In this document: positions 52,926 to 64,000 of the stretch, in pieces
Layout: each line of letters opens with the position of its first letter
How positions within the stretch are numbered: the first letter of the stretch is position 1
Source: Takakia lepidozioides
Lineage: Eukaryota; Streptophyta; Takakiopsida; Takakiales; Takakiaceae
Assembly: GCA_030704615.1 (NCBI GenBank)
Contig: CM060732.1
Span: forward strand, 16,742,001 to 16,806,000
DNA length: 64,000 nt
Direction: 5' to 3'
Position numbers and translations under genes: made by a program
Notes under the pieces: model-generated
What the model was told of the DNA's origin: nothing
Seen by the model: only the letters and a program-made list of their open reading frames with translations
Database searches by the model: none

Positions 52926-53519
52926 TGCACCTAAGCATCGTGCCACAACATACATCGCTGTCTACCAGACATTCCAAGAACACAATCCTAGAAAGCTATG
53001 CCACAATGAAAGAGATGAGAAATGGAAGAAGTGGAAGACAATGAAAACTCTCTAAGCATGAACCAATCACACTAAGAACAAACCCTAGTCATTCCAAGTG
53101 AAATCCACTCTATCACATAAACTAAGTCAAGCCAAGGGCACCTTTGCTAAGGAATCCACCCTACAAAGCCCTCAACACACTCCCTCTCAATACCTAGAGC
53201 TATGGAGGTGAGAGAGGCTCATGGAGGCTCAACTACAAGAAGATGAGGCCTCCTCAACCCTCACCAGGGGAAAACCCATCCCCATGTCCCAAGTGAGCTG
53301 GCTCAACACCTCACTTGACATATGAGACCAAATGAAGTCCCAACACACAAAATACAAATATAAATATCCAAAATGTCCTAATTAACTAGAAGTAGGTAGA
53401 TCTAGTTAACCGTGACTCAAAACAATGACAGCTATCGTGCACCTAGCATCGTGTCACAACATATATCATTGTCTACCACACATTCTAAGCACACAAGCCT
53501 AGAAAGCTATGCCACAATC
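52920..53519. repeat. Pair of about 90-bp direct repeats 510 bp apart
   Basis: 52922-53010 and 53431-53518 share GTGCACCTA.CATCGTG.CACAACATA, CTACCA.ACATTC and CCTAGAAAGCTATGCCACAAT. The interval has no ORF. The layout resembles a miniature LTR element or a simple duplication. No primer site is obvious. A 12-base C run follows at 53519-53530. Confidence 0.55.
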
Positions 53520-53530
53520 CCCCCCCCCCC

Positions 53531-54653
53531 AGCTGGTGATTAGGTCCCTCTAACACCGGATAGCTAACAAGTACTGATCCTAATTGGATAATCGCTTGGT
53601 CTTCAACCGCATATGTCCCAATTTCTAAAGGATATGGATCAAGAGGCCGGGTATTAGGAGAGCCCCGTCGTTAGTCGCATGCCTACAATCCATGATTTTC
53701 AATTGAGTATCCATGGCGTGGGGCTCCCACCAGCTAGACCTTGGATCACTTGTCAACTTCACCATTGTCATGCCCACTACCTCTGTCCAAGGCATCGTGG
53801 ATACAACCATTCTCCGCTAGGAACGTCCTCAAGTGATGGTGTAAAACATCCCATGTGTCACCCCCTTGAGCATTTGTCACACACCAACATGGTTGCGGCA
53901 CAACTAGCATGCAATGCAAACCTGTAGGTATCACTGCAAGGTTGGGATCTATCCTCCCATCCCATGTGGAAGGTGACATGGCGCATGATTGCGCACATGG
54001 TCCTTCCATACCATGCCATCTGGACCCTCCAAAATCAACACTCTTGAAGGCAACACCTCTCATACCCGTAGAATCACACGCCCTGCTATGACATCTAAGG
54101 TCGTTGGTGCTGTCACTACTGCAAATGGGGGCCGGGGAAGGAGGGGGGGGGGGGGGGGGGTGGGTAGCAACGCCAGTCCGCGCCCCGACGACGGGCGCGG
54201 CACTGAGCCTGTGATGCCACCCCCGTGGCCCCTCCTGCAATGCCCCGGTGCAATCCGATGGGCCCAGCGTCTTTGCGTCGCAAACCTGACGGAACCCGAC
54301 GGACCCAGCGTCGGGGCCAGGCTGCGACGCCAGAACGTCGCACGCCGGTGTGATGGGGAAGAGGGGGCCCCCAAGGGGCGACGACATGGTGTCGGTGGAG
54401 CCGTCGACTGCGACGCCCCGCCGTCGCAAGGTGGCATGAAGGGGAAGAGAGGGGCCCACCCTCGCCCCCTGTTGCGACAGCGGGGCGTCGCAGGAGGGGG
54501 CTTTGGGACGGCCGCTCCCTGTTGTGACGGAAGGGGGTCGCAACGGGGGGGTGGGGGGGTGCTTAAGTAAGGTTTGAGACAACGGGCGGGGAGAGGGGGT
54601 GGGGACGGGAGATGGGACAGGCCCCCCCCCACCTTCTTTATTATTATTTTTTG

Positions 54654-54702
<49 letters not shown>
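53531..54702. other. GC-rich block, G-run and (CT)n tract
   Basis: Contains an 18-base G run at 54143-54160 and a (CT)n microsatellite at 54659-54702. Long ORFs on both strands here are Pro/Arg-rich low complexity and I see no domain. Confidence 0.6.
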
Positions 54703-54705
<3 letters not shown>

Positions 54706-54739
54706 CACGATATATGGAATTGTCATATTAACTTCCATG

Positions 54740-54960
54740 TTTTTAAGGTTTCATGGCGAACGGATGAAATTCATCCTGGTTTCATCTCTATCTGCCCATG
54801 GTTTTGTAGTTTCATGACGGACTGGTGAAATTTCATCCTGGTTTCATCCTAGTTTGCCCCGATTTCATCCTAGTTTGCCCCGATTTCATCCTAGTTTCAT
54901 CACTGCTATGATGGGGAGTGCTTAGATGAACTAACTCCCGCATTTTTTCATCCTATGTTG
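54740..54960. repeat. Short TTTCATCC repeats
   Basis: TTTCATCCTAGTTTGCCCCGA-like units of about 22 bp lie around 54838-54900, with related TTCATCC motifs on both sides. Confidence 0.65.
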
Positions 54961-55930
54961 AATAAGTTTCATTAATTGACAACCTATCAGTAAACTCCTT
55001 CGCAGGACCGCAGAAGAGCCTGGAAGCTAATCATTGTTGTGTTAGCCTTTGTCCTCCATGGTTGGCTGCTTTTTGACCTTATGCGGGGGCTGAGGCGCGG
55101 CGGAGCGGTGGTGTGCGGGGGCTGGGTGGTGGCTGGGGCCGAGGCGCGGCGGAGAGGAATCGTGATGGAATGGATGAATGTCATTCCATGCTTGGATGAC
55201 TGTCATGACCTGACATGGGTTCGTCAGTGAAAACCCTATCTCCCGCCTTGTGCATTGAGTTCTCATGCGGCTCAAAGAAGATGAGGGCAGTGCGGCAAGC
55301 AGTTACAATCCCCTGCTGATTGTGCTTTTTAAAGATTCTGTGTACATTCTTCCCCCTTGGATCCATTATGAACAACGACTCTCTTCATGATATACAGGAA
55401 GGCACCCTTCATCTTTAAAATGCTTGAAGCTGTGAGCAAGATCGTTATCTTCTTTGCTCATTTTCAGTTTGCAAGTACTTAGAGCTATTTTGTGCAAGTG
55501 CTTGGAGCTGTTTCTTCCAATTCATTTGCAGGCTTGGAGCTATGGCTAAGATCCCCCAGACAGTAAAAAAAGGTTTTGTACTGTTGGGTTTGATACCCTA
55601 GACTTTGTGGTATTCTGTTTTGTTTGAAATCTGCATGTTGGACAACGATAACAAGCGTGATGCCTGCTATTCTCACCTAGGGTTCCACAATCCTCACTAA
55701 CCTATTGGTTTTTGTGGGGGCTTGTGATGGGACCAGGTGAGGGCACTTGACATGATGCTTTCGAGCTTGCAGGACTCCATGATGTCTTCAAGGGAACAAT
55801 GACTATAGCCTGCCGTTTGTTCATCAGAGACTATCAGATACCGTCGACACTCTGGGTTTTACAGGATCTACTCTTCTTCTGGCTTTCTTTCACTCATGAA
55901 CAATATAGGTTTTAGTTTTTGGCCTTGGCA
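54961..55930. other. No identified gene
   Basis: A minus-strand open stretch near 55375-55181 (MDPRGKNVHRIF, GIVTACRTALIFFEPHENSMHKAG) looks protein-like but is not recognised and has no supported neighbours. Confidence 0.4.
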
Positions 55931-55934
55931 ATCA

Positions 55935-56660
55935 TACTCAAAACTTTGAGTACTTAAGGCTTCTTCATGTCTGGTGATTAGGGCTTGGATGTATGTATGA
56001 GACACACATCTTTGACAATGCTTAGACCTGCGTATGATATCTTTCAGAGATACATATGGTACCAGTATGGAATTTTTACCAGAGCTTACCATCTGCAATA
56101 CTTTGAGATACGTAGGCATTCTGAAAATCTATCAGATCTGCACATGACATTTTGCAGAGATACTTTTGGTACCAAGGTTGAATTTTTTCCATAACTTAGC
56201 ATCTGCAATGGCTTGAGATGCTTTGGCTACCTGGAAATGTGCATAAGACCTGCACAACCACTTTGCAGAGCTATGTACTATGTACCAGTTTGGTTTTTCT
56301 ATGCTTGTAGCATATGCCATAGTCTGGACTACTTAGACTATCTGGAAAAATTAGGCATCGGTACTTGATACCTAAATCTTTCAGAATTATAGTTGATGCC
56401 AGTATGAACTCTCCCTTGACCTTTGACTTCTGCAATTTTGAGGTATTCAGGACTTGGAAAATATTCTTTTCTGATATGTATAATTAGCTGTTGTGCTATG
56501 TTAAATTGTTACTATACCTTAGCATCTACAAGGGCTTGAGATGCTTTGGCAATCTGGAAAAGTGCATCAGTTTTACACAGCCAATTTGCAGAGCTACATA
56601 TTTGTCTGGTTTTTCAAATACCTTTGGCATCTGCCATAGTCTGATGTATTTAGACATTCT
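55935..56660. repeat. Diverged tandem repeat, period roughly 115-125 bp
   Basis: The recurring order CATCTGCAAT, TTGAGATGCTTTGGC, CTGGAAA, CCTGCACA, TTTGCAGAG, TACCAG can be followed through about six degenerate copies (for example near 56093, 56196 and 56523). Confidence 0.6.
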
Positions 56661-57649
56661 GCTGTGTTATGATAATCCTATTAAAACAAGGATGTGGAAA
56701 GAAGTTGTGCTCTGTGCTTGTATGCTTTGAAGTCAAAGTTATGTGAACAAAGCTGGGGATGAAATCCCACCCTCCCACCCGTACTTTCAAGGTAAATACC
56801 CTTAAGTTTGTATGAAGCCTACTGGTTACAAACAAGGTCTGGTTGTTTCTGTACACACCATCCACATCTACCTTCTAACTTTCCAGTGTAGTGTGAAAGA
56901 ATTGGGCACCACTATGCATGCCCACTAGGTGTTAGTATGACCAAAGATACGTGAACCCTACCCTCGCCGCAGCGGAAGGGAAGACATGGACAGGGCCAGA
57001 TGTGCTTCAATACTCCACGATTGCATGGGATTGCATATGGAGACACGATCCCTACGTCAACCCACAAATGCACACTCCTGGGGTAACGATGCCCGTGGCA
57101 AGATGTCAAATACTTATCCGGATGGTAACTTCATAATTCAGAGTAGGAAGCCCACTACTTGATGCCTACCCAGCACTCTCAAATCTTCTCGCTCCCTATG
57201 GGCAGAATCCTCACTATTGGACCCACACTCTATCCTTTCTCCTTCAACTATCCATGCCTCTGCACAAATCATGCATTCATCTTTGCCCTTGCTGCTAGCA
57301 GCTGACAATGACAACCTAGGAAACACCCAATCACACTAGTTCCTATGCTGAATTGCATCTGCTACTCTTTGTCATCTAATAGGCATTCAACTTTTTGCCT
57401 CGGTTGTTCCACCATTCACAAGGGTCAACAAAATATTCATTCCACACCTTCTCCTCATCTCTATTATCTGTTTTGGATACTTCCACATCGGCAGTTACTT
57501 GTCATAGTCATTCCAAACCACTACAAATCTACCCAACAAACTAACTTACAGAATTCAATATGCATCTCAGGGCCGAGTCTGATGAGAGGGCAAAACAGGC
57601 TGAAATAGGTCAAAGAAGAAGGTGCCCTCACCACATTGTCCTTGACAAC

Positions 57650-58305
57650 TCAATATGTAAATTCAGGGCCGAGTCTGATGAGAGGGAAAAACAGGCTGAA
57701 ATAGGTCGAAGAAGAAGGTGCCCTCACCACATTCTCCAAGGCCTCCATACCACGCCCCTGCTGTGCACACCCTGCAAGCATCGTGTTCCACTTGATGAAA
57801 GATCGTTGAGGCATTCTATTGAACACTTGGTGAGCATCCATGATGCTCCCGCACATAACATACATGTTGACAAGGGTGTTGAGTAGAAAAATATTTGGCA
57901 TGCACTTTAGATATGTGAGTGTGCACCTTCTTTCTAGCTTCAAGGCCTTTCATCTTGATGCACTTATGCAATTCCAGCTCTGAAGATGTCGCCATGTGGA
58001 CCTCTTTCCCCTTTTCCAAAGCTGCCAGGGCAGTGTTCAGATTGACATTTGGTACAATTCCAGCTTTGATGATATCCCCATGCACCTCTTTGCCCTTTTC
58101 TAGGCCGGCTACCAGGCTTGCACAAGCATTGCAAATGCACACAAACATGATGTGCTTCCCCCATCATTTGCTCATAGCTCTCCAAAGCCTCCATTCCACA
58201 TCCCTGCTGTGCATACCCTGCAAGCACATCATATCGCACTCCACGACACCACATGTCATTTAGCCATAGTGTCGAGCACTCCCTTTGCATCCTAGATGCG
58301 GACAT
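57650..58305 (-). pseudogene. PPR repeat fragments, left arm
   Basis: The minus strand carries SIMDAHQVFNRMPQRSFIKWNTMLAGCAQQG and, in other frames, EALESYEQMMGE, LEKGKEVHGDIIKAGIVPNVNLNTAL. This is the PLS-type PPR pattern (GYAQQG, MYxxCGS). PPR proteins bind organelle RNA. Frames change several times, so it is not functional. Confidence 0.7.
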
Positions 58306-58317
58306 GTAGGCCAAATG

Positions 58318-58800
58318 TGGGTGCATCGAGGATGCCAAGAGAGTGTTCAACACTATGGCTGAACGAGATGTGATGTCGTGGAGTGCGATGCTCACAGGGT
58401 ATGCAGAGCAGGGGTGCGGGATGGAGGCTTTGGAGACCTATGAGCAAATGATGGAGGAAAGGGTGAAGCCCGCCGACATAACGTTTGTGTGCGGTTTGCA
58501 GTGCGTCTGGCAGACCTGGAAAAGGGCAAAGAGATCAATGGTGACATCATCAAATCTGCAATTGTACCAGATGTCATCCTGAACACTGCTCTGATGGACA
58601 TATATGCCAAATGTGGGAGCATTGAGGATGCCAAGGGAGTTTTCAACACTATGGTTGAACAAGATGTGGTGTTGTGGAGTGCGATGCTTGTAGGGTGTGC
58701 ACAGCAGAGGCATGGGATGGAGGATTTGGAGACCTATGAGCAAATGATGGGGGAAGGGGTGAAGCCCAACCGCATCAAGTTTGTGTGCAAGCTCCAGATT
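58318..58800 (+). pseudogene. PPR repeat fragments, right arm
   Basis: Plus-strand frames carry FNTMAERDVMSWSAMLTGYAEQG, EALETYEQMMEE, LEKGKEINGDIIKSAIVPD, LMDIYAKCGSIEDAKGVFNTM and VLWSAMLVGCAQQ. These are at least two PPR units with one frame change near 58490. They are the inverted counterpart of the left arm. Confidence 0.75.
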
Positions 58801-59984
58801 ACCTATGATTCCCTGTGGATCAATATCTACTACCAACCTGCATGGGTAGATGGTCAACTAGAAGCTGCAGCAACAGCGGCACAATTGATAAAATCAGCAC
58901 CTTCTTCAACACATTCCACCCTATTTTTCCCTCTTATCAGAATCGGCCATGTTGAATTCTGCAAGCTAGCTGGTTTGGAATGACTGACATGATACTGCCA
59001 ATGTGACAACAGAAAATATCCAGAAATAAATAATAGAGATAAGCAGAAGTTGTGGAATGAATATTTTTCTGACCCCAGTCAATGGTGGGACGATCAAGCT
59101 CGAGGCAAGAAGGTGAATGCCTATTGGATTATAGAGAGTAGCAAATGCAATTGAGCATAGGAACTAGTGTGATAGGTAGGGTTGGGGTGTTTGCTGGAAC
59201 AACTCTAGGCTATCATTATCAGCTGCTAGCAGCAAGCCAAAGATGAATGCATGATATGTAGGGTGACATACCCTATTGCTGAAATCTGGCCCTCTTGGAT
59301 GAATCTGGACCTTCAGCTATCCATGGATTACAAAGAGTAGTAGATGCAATTGAGCATAGGAACTAGAGTGATAAGTTGAGTTGGGTGTTTCCTAGAACAG
59401 ATGTAGGCTGTCATTGTCAGCTGCTAGCAGCAAGGCAAGGATGTATGCATGGTTTGTGCAGAGGCATGGATAGCTGAAGGAGCAGGGATGGAGTGTGAGT
59501 CCAGATTCATCCAAGAGGGCCATATTTCAAGCATAAGGTTACCTATGATTCCCTGTGGATCAATAGTTACAAGAAACTTGCATGGGTAGATGGTCTATCA
59601 CTGACCAAAAGGCAGAAAGTAGTACATGGCTTTTAGCATGCCTGCGGAGACGTAGTGTAGATATAGTATGTCACCCTTTATCATGGCTGGATTTTGTTGA
59701 CTCTATTCCAACACTTGCTGTCTTGCATTCTATTCTGTTTTTGAATGGTGAATCTTCAAGAGTATTTGGATTTGCATATTCACTTCGAATGTATGGGAAT
59801 TGTAGGAGAATTATATGGGAATGTATGAATCACTTACACACCACTCTGTCAATGGTATATGTAAGACTGTGACAGTATGCAAGAGTGGTTGTACATACTC
59901 CTCTAGATGTAGCCCCAATCACTTACATACCACTCTGGTAGTAATAATTCAAAAACATAGTTCTTGGTGGGACACACTGAATGA

Positions 59985-60135
59985 CTTAGTCAGTGGTTTT
60001 AGCACACAATCTAACCACTACATCAATACTGGTAGAACCACTTCGTCAGTGGTTTTAGCACATAACCTAACCATTACATTGATACTGGTAGAACCACTCA
60101 GTAACTGGTTTTAGCACACATCAATACTATTAGAA
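59985..60135. repeat. Three tandem copies of about 57 bp
   Basis: The unit is CAGTGGTTTTAGCACA..CTAACCA.TACAT.GATACTGGTAGAACCACT. The third copy is shortened. Confidence 0.85.
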
Positions 60136-60526
60136 CCACACATTCAGTGATAATATACATTGTTTATTCTTGAATCATGACTATTAGAGTCATTTACGTC
60201 TCACTCACATAGTTGTTTGTGAAGTCATTGCATTTTTCAGCACATCCCTAAAATAGGGCTCATGCTCATTTGCAATATCGCTACGTGTCCAGATAATGGA
60301 GCCCATAATCGTCTAACTGGATTCGGCCACGTGTCCATATGGATACGGACACGTGTCCGTCCATTGCTAAGTATGATCGACGGAGTTGTTGCGTCCACGT
60401 TGCATACGGTGGAAGTGGTCTATGTTCTGAAGTGGTTAGTTTACCACTGTGACACGTAAGCGAACAGCTGGACTCACTCATTATCTTGTTATGCATGATG
60501 CATCGCTCTGAGAAGCTTGCTCCCAC

Positions 60527-62200
60527 ATGGAACAAAGAGCTACTTGCCATGGGGTATGGAGAACCTTTACCACCTCCAATCTTAGCTGTTCAAAGTTACT
60601 TTGGCACAAGTTAATCGCCAAGATTTCCACAGCCTGGTCGAGACTTTGGACAACAAGGCCATTACTGACAGTCAAGCTCCTGGAAACTCTTGCTTTGGAG
60701 GATTGGATGAAATTAGCCCTGGTGGGCAACAGACATGGAAGGTATTTGGAAATGTTAGAGGAATGCCACAAAGGAATGGGAGAAAGTCGCGAAAAGCACT
60801 GAACGTGCCCTTAGAGAGGCAATCCCTGAGGAGGAGACTCATTGTAATTCTTAGAATAATACAACATCCACCATGGATGATTTTGTACCGTCAGTCACAA
60901 ATCACCCTTTCTTGGAACATATTGCCATACCAGAGGCAGAAAAACATGCTGTTATGGATTTTTGTGAGCAGATTGAACAGTCACAGGTGGAACAAGATCG
61001 GACTACAAGTGCCACCCCTGGCAACCTACCATTTGTTCCTTGGGTACCTGCCAGATCAGTGGAATTAGATGTGGCCAACAAGGACCACATGATGTGGCAC
61101 CCATTGTCCAACATTAATTTACTGGCCCCTATCTCAGTCTCGATGTGGGTTAAGTTGGGAAATCTAACACCAAGAGATGTGAACAGGATGCAATAGATGG
61201 TACCCAAAGATGGAAGAAGGAAACTCTGGCCATGGCATGCCTCTGAGAACTTTCTACTACAAACTTTGTGACAAAGGAGAAAAAACCTCTTTCAGAACGA
61301 AGGATATGCCAACAGGAGCAACAAGGTCCAGGAACCACAAAAGCCAACTGTTCAACTGGCATAGACCATACCTGCGATGTGACTGCAATCCGATCGCGAA
61401 AGCGGGATGCACAGGAAGTGTCATGTGGTTTGATCATGCAGTGTGGTATATGTTATGGTGTGGTTGATGAGAACAATGAGATCAGCCGTCATGGCACAGA
61501 TCACGTTTCAGCTGTCCAGAGAATACACAATGGAAGCTGCCTGCAAATTTGCTGAAGAGCCCCAAGCTAAACTATTGAAATTCTTGGGAGAAGCTGCGGG
61601 GGCAAGATACATTGAGAAACTGCTTAAACCAGGAAGTTGTTTTGACAGCTTGCCCAAACAGGCTAATATGCACAAAAGACAAAAGGCTGAAGCATGGGGA
61701 ACTCCACCTCAGAACAGACAGCCTAATGGCAGAGGACGAGGGGGACAGGTCAGAGGCAGGGGCATGTATAGCCGAGGTGCACAATCCATGGGAACCTACT
61801 CTGGCGGTGGACAGGGGAGCCCCTCATTTTCCGAGAATGCAAGATCATACACAAAGCCTAACTCTGGCGGATCTGGAGGATCTGGCAGTACCATCAACAT
61901 TGCAAGTACCGCATCCAATAAGTTTCGAGCAAGGAACCCTGAGGGGACTCCTATCAAGAAAAGAAACTTTACATCTTGGACCTGATAAATTGTTCACACC
62001 CTAACATGGTATGTACCCTTCTTTTTTCATGTTTTGCAGAACCATTGGTACGTGATGAGGAAGAAGTACTGGAGCCTAGAGTGATCAATCACATGGAAGA
62101 CTGATCCTTACTCAGTCGAAATCCCCTCCCCCCCTTGGATATATTCACCTCTTACATCCAAACAGGGGTATGGAATGGATCTACGTCAAAAAGTTGATCA
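60527..62200 (+). pseudogene. Unidentified gag-like ORF family, copy 2
   Basis: The paralogue of the frames at 21.9-23.5 kb: LLETLALEDWMKLALVG, VTNHPFLEHI, VEQDRTT, VPWVPARSVELDVANKDHMMWHPLSNINLLAP, TFYYKLCDKGE, NHKSQLFNWHRPYLRC, then an intact 180-codon C-terminus (61443-61985) with AACKFAEEP, ARYIEKLLKPG and an Arg/Gly-rich tail (GRGRGGQVRGRG). A candidate intron (GTATGT at 62010, TTTTGCAG at 62039) and an open frame with VDDILFGWTYHKQC follow. At least three frameshifts and a TAG at 61194 break it. Function is unknown. The RGG-rich tail suggests RNA binding. Confidence 0.5.
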
Positions 62201-62317
62201 AAGAGGCGCTAGAACTCTTTGACGAACCAGACTTGAGTGTGTTAGTTGATGACATCCTGTTTGGTTGGACTTACCACAAACAATGTGGCAATGAGTTCTG
62301 TGCCAAGCATCACACAG

Positions 62318-63600
62318 CCAACAGACAACGCTCAGGCCAACTGGGCAGCGGTGCGGCGTGTGTACGGTGAGGACCCCAATGTTCCAATGGAGGGGAAAGA
62401 GAGATCCCGTGGATTCCATTGGATACAGAGTTTATCTCACTACACTACCAAATTTGTTGCTAGCTTATTCCAAGCTGAACACCGTGTCCTTTGTATGGCA
62501 TGGAAGGATGCACCCACATTTGATGACGCAAAGATTAAGTTTGCTATCATCGAGGCTTGGTGGAACACGTCAGGTGCAGTGGAGACAACCAATCTGAGAG
62601 CCTTGCACAGCTGGTTGGGCTGGTGGCATTTCCGGTATCGACAGTTCGGACAGTACATGCGGGAGGTATGATGCCAGACTTTTCCTGCAATTGTCGTTCT
62701 ATTACGGACCTTTCCATTTTTCCTCACCATTGTTTTTGTCCTTGTAGGAGCGGTGCCTGGATTCCGACACGGACATGCCAAACACGAATATGGCAGAATC
62801 AGTCCACTCCTCCTGGCGAGCGTCTTCTGCCGCACATCTGGTGGACGTAGTGACGGCCACAACGGAGGACATCGACAGAGCAATCGTGCAGCAAGCCAGG
62901 TACTACAAGTTCCTGAGCGGGAAACAATGGGGCTTTGGGCCGGACAGGGAGGAATTGTTGGTACGCACAGCTTCGAGGTCGAAGAATCCACTGAAATGGG
63001 CGACATCATTGCGAGAGAAGATCAAAGGGACGCCTATGCACCGCAGAGGTGAACACCTAGAGGGGGACGTCCGTACTCGCCCTGTGAGGCGGATGATTGA
63101 AGAGGAACCCGAGTACGAAGAGGATTCCTAGAGATCCGACAGGAACATTCGGACAGCACCTCGAGGTCCCGTCATGTTGCCGCACAATGTGTCTTCCAGC
63201 AGTGGAAGCCCAAGAGTTTCCAGATCGCCATTGCCTTCAAGCGGGGATTCCGTGCGAGAAATTCCCACCGCTCACTTGCCCTAGATTCCGCCCGCTGTTA
63301 TGCAGTATGGCCAAGCCATTGTGGAGACGATTGTGTCTGGGTCAGTGTGGAGAATTGCTCGCACAAGGCCGGCGTTTCGAGGCAGGTGTTCCGCAATTCG
63401 AGTGGATACACGGCAACGTTGTTTAGAGATGATAAGAAGGAATCCAGATGGGGCTGTCCTTGCTCCTACTTTTACAGGAAGATTTGTCCACGCAAAGTTT
63501 TCGGAGGCGACAACTACCTAGTTCTGGTTCTGCAGACATGACATTATGACTTGCGTGTATGGAAAGCCCAAGTACGACATACAAACAATGCCAGAGGCTC
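62318..63600 (+). pseudogene. MULE-like transposase, copy 2, 5'-truncated
   Basis: It starts abruptly at TDNAQANWAAVRRVYGEDP (second catalytic Asp). It continues through GFHWIQSLSHY, LGWWHFRYRQFGQYMRE, a GT-AG intron (62666-62747), and NMAESVHSSWRASSAAHLVDVV (catalytic Glu region) to an acidic end at EYEEDS (TAG at 63129). Further open frames to 63600 (CLEMIRRNPDGAV) may be the C-terminal tail. The first Asp block is absent because the junction with the gag-like element lies just upstream. It is cleaner than copy 1 and serves as its reference. Confidence 0.7.
62666..62747 (+). other. Intron in MULE-like copy 2
   Basis: The donor is GGGAG/GTATGA and the acceptor CTTGTAG/GAGCGG, with a T-rich tract before the acceptor. 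It is at the same codon position as in copy 1. Confidence 0.75.
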
Positions 63601-64000
63601 CTCCGGTGTGGCCGGTGGAACCAGGATGCGATCTGAGTCAGGTTGAGGCCGACGCCCTTACTGCCGCAGGATTTCGGATGGTGTAGCGCACTGACATCCC
63701 CAGACAACCATTTCCACTTCCACAACCTCCACCACCGACCCCTGTGAGAGCAAGAACAATGGACCGACAACTCTAAGCGTCCTACACACCGTTGCGGGAA
63801 ACCAAAGAGGCGGCGACCTCCCTCAAAAGTGAACGAGACAAGGATAGGGAATGCACTTCGGATGAACTGTACAATCCAGAGCTCAACAGAAGTGCCCCCA
63901 CTAGGCTTCGGGCGTGTGTATCAGATGGCCACGGCAGGCTCAGCTGTCCGCAATGAGGTATACACTATCACCATTTCAGAATTACCCACCTGCAATTGCA
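63601..64000 (+). other. Window end, no domain recognised
   Basis: Short open frames (EPGCDLSQVEADALTAAGF) may belong to the tail of the MULE-like family, but copy 1 has no matching region here for comparison. Confidence 0.35.

Larger units (their letters stand above)
57140..59480. repeat. Inverted duplication, arms about 1.17 kb, centre near 58311
   Basis: 57427-57525 is a reverse-complement match of about 58985-59060. The segment near 57550-57640 matches 58880-58975 in reverse, and 57200-57350 matches 59150-59250 in reverse. PPR-coding segments face each other across the centre. The arms are diverged, and each has gained its own small tandem duplication (57553-57730 in the left arm; 59130-59480 in the right arm). 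Confidence 0.8.

Noticed and set aside
53746-54738. 330-codon minus-strand ORF and overlapping plus-strand ORFs
   Set aside because: Pro/Arg/Gly low-complexity translation of GC-rich sequence, a G run and a (CT)n microsatellite.
55181-55375. Minus-strand ORF with protein-like sequence
   Set aside because: Not recognised, short, and without splice-linked neighbours; not called as a gene.

Overview
This window looks like transposon-dense nuclear DNA of a streptophyte, either a charophyte alga or a seed-free land plant. Evidence: introns with GT-AG borders, and plant gene families (a two-exon plant SAM-dependent methyltransferase, an OEP16-type envelope protein, a chloroplast thioredoxin-like 2 exon, a peroxisomal LACS6/7-type exon, PLS-type PPR fragments). 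There are also chromoviral and Tat/Athila-like Ty3/gypsy remains, MULE, hAT and pogo transposases, and a Ty3/gypsy element carrying a C5 cytosine methyltransferase, a combination known from charophytes. I cannot fix the species.

Layout. 0-3.5 kb: a 96-bp satellite, then a broken MULE-like transposase. 3.6-4.7 kb: pogo/Tigger-like transposase. 6-8.8 kb: two facing tRNA-like sequences, then a 5'-truncated chromoviral Ty3 element whose integrase contains an internal inversion. 10.5-10.9 kb: a perfect 20-bp palindrome repeated four times. 12.1-15.9 kb (minus): a multi-exon gene with a ParB/Srx-like domain, a zinc finger and a Ulp1-like protease domain. 17.4-19.9 kb (minus): the best intact host gene, a membrane-anchored methyltransferase-fold protein. 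20.8-25.9 kb: 380-bp direct repeats around an unidentified gag-like ORF, followed by a 120-bp satellite. 27.2-27.6 kb: OEP16-like pseudogene. 29.5-35.0 kb: Ty3/gypsy element A, ordered gag - protease - DNA methyltransferase - RT - RNase H. 35.0-40.9 kb: chromoviral Ty3/gypsy element B, joined to the RNase H region of A. 41.7-44.0 kb: hAT pseudogene. 44.7-51.6 kb: minus-strand Tat/Athila-like integrase (split by a MITE with an 8-bp target duplication) and a long unidentified minus-strand ORF set, with two unrelated host exons between them. 51.9-52.9 kb: MULE/ZSWIM-like transposase ending in a minisatellite. 57.1-59.5 kb: a 2.3-kb inverted duplication carrying facing PPR fragments. 60.5-64 kb: second copies of the gag-like and MULE-like families.

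How it fits together. Almost every long reading frame belongs to a mobile element, and nearly all are broken by in-frame stops and small indels. Most stops can be explained by one C-to-T or G-to-A change, and several are confirmed against a paralogue in the same window. This is what deamination of methylated cytosine would leave, and one element here encodes its own cytosine methyltransferase. The most notable loci are that DNMT-bearing element, the ParB/zinc-finger/Ulp1 gene and the PPR inverted duplication.
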